From the NCBI GenBank assembly GCA_903863195.1, contig CAIPAY010000038.1:1-38191 (forward strand): a DNA stretch of 38,191 nt. Reading direction: 5' to 3'. A model generated the notes under the pieces. The model had not been told where the DNA came from. It searched no databases and saw only the letters and a list, made by a program, of their open reading frames with translations. Both the position numbers and the translations under genes were made by a program. This stretch comes from an uncultured Holophagaceae bacterium. Lineage in GTDB: Bacteria > Acidobacteriota > Holophagae > Holophagales > Holophagaceae. Shown here in pieces: positions 38,168 to 38,191 of this stretch. Position 1 is the stretch's first letter, and each line of letters starts with the position of its first letter.

Positions 38168-38191
38168 CCCGGCGGCGAGGCCGTTGATGGA

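Overview
This is a GC-rich, densely coded stretch of chromosome from a Gram-negative bacterium. Signs of an outer-membrane cell plan are a periplasmic Ntn hydrolase with a signal peptide, a small lipoprotein, a YibQ-type envelope deacetylase and a flagellar-rod-like protein. The gene mix (gltBD, map, ispE, coaD, ddl, recG, a quinol-type NO reductase, a multi-PAS hybrid kinase) and the style of the intergenic repeats remind me of Acidobacteriota of the Holophaga/Geothrix kind. That placement is an inference: the window holds no rRNA or other phylogenetic marker. I see no phage, transposase, integrase, CRISPR array, tRNA or rRNA.

Layout, left to right. 1-7544 (all minus): the 5' part of hutH preceded by a TetA-like MFS exporter, a 1176-residue soluble hybrid histidine kinase (five PAS, one GAF, one receiver), and an ABC-2 exporter (permease and ATPase). 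7922-11034: ispE, a membrane diguanylate cyclase and a secreted choloylglycine-hydrolase-family enzyme. 11156-18268 (minus): map, then gltB-gltD for ammonia assimilation. 18331-22146 (plus): four unrecognised proteins, among them a lipoprotein and a secreted protein. 22335-24094: a divergent pair of an Lrp-type regulator and a Cys/Met-metabolism PLP enzyme around a perfect 27-bp palindrome. 24159-28200: recG, a heme-oxygenase-like protein with an extra C-terminal domain, and coaD. 28301-32950 (plus): ddl, a miniature flagellar-rod-like protein, a predicted dead S41 protease, yibQ, crcB and a DUF190 gene. 33329-38167: a minus-strand pair (cation transporter and anti-sigma-type ATPase) divergent from a quinol NO reductase, then an acyltransferase-3 membrane protein.

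The most unusual feature lies between the genes. Six intergenic gaps each hold an element built the same way from a different sequence: two to five copies of a 7-10 bp microrepeat on one side, a unique core, and the same microrepeat inverted on the other side. The units are unrelated (GATGAAGGG, GCCAAGAC, CACCGATRAA, CTGACAG, ACCAAGGC, ACCACGAAG). One of them has grown into three tandem 79-bp copies. They look like one class of element that keeps its architecture while its sequence varies.

A second pattern is promoter-like. Four genes (ispE, the lipoprotein, ddl and the S41 homologue) have TANNNT ending exactly six bases before ATG, and recG has it at five bases. This suggests leaderless transcription of part of the gene set. 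Starts were moved inward from the longest open frame wherever a Shine-Dalgarno, this motif or family length argued for it.
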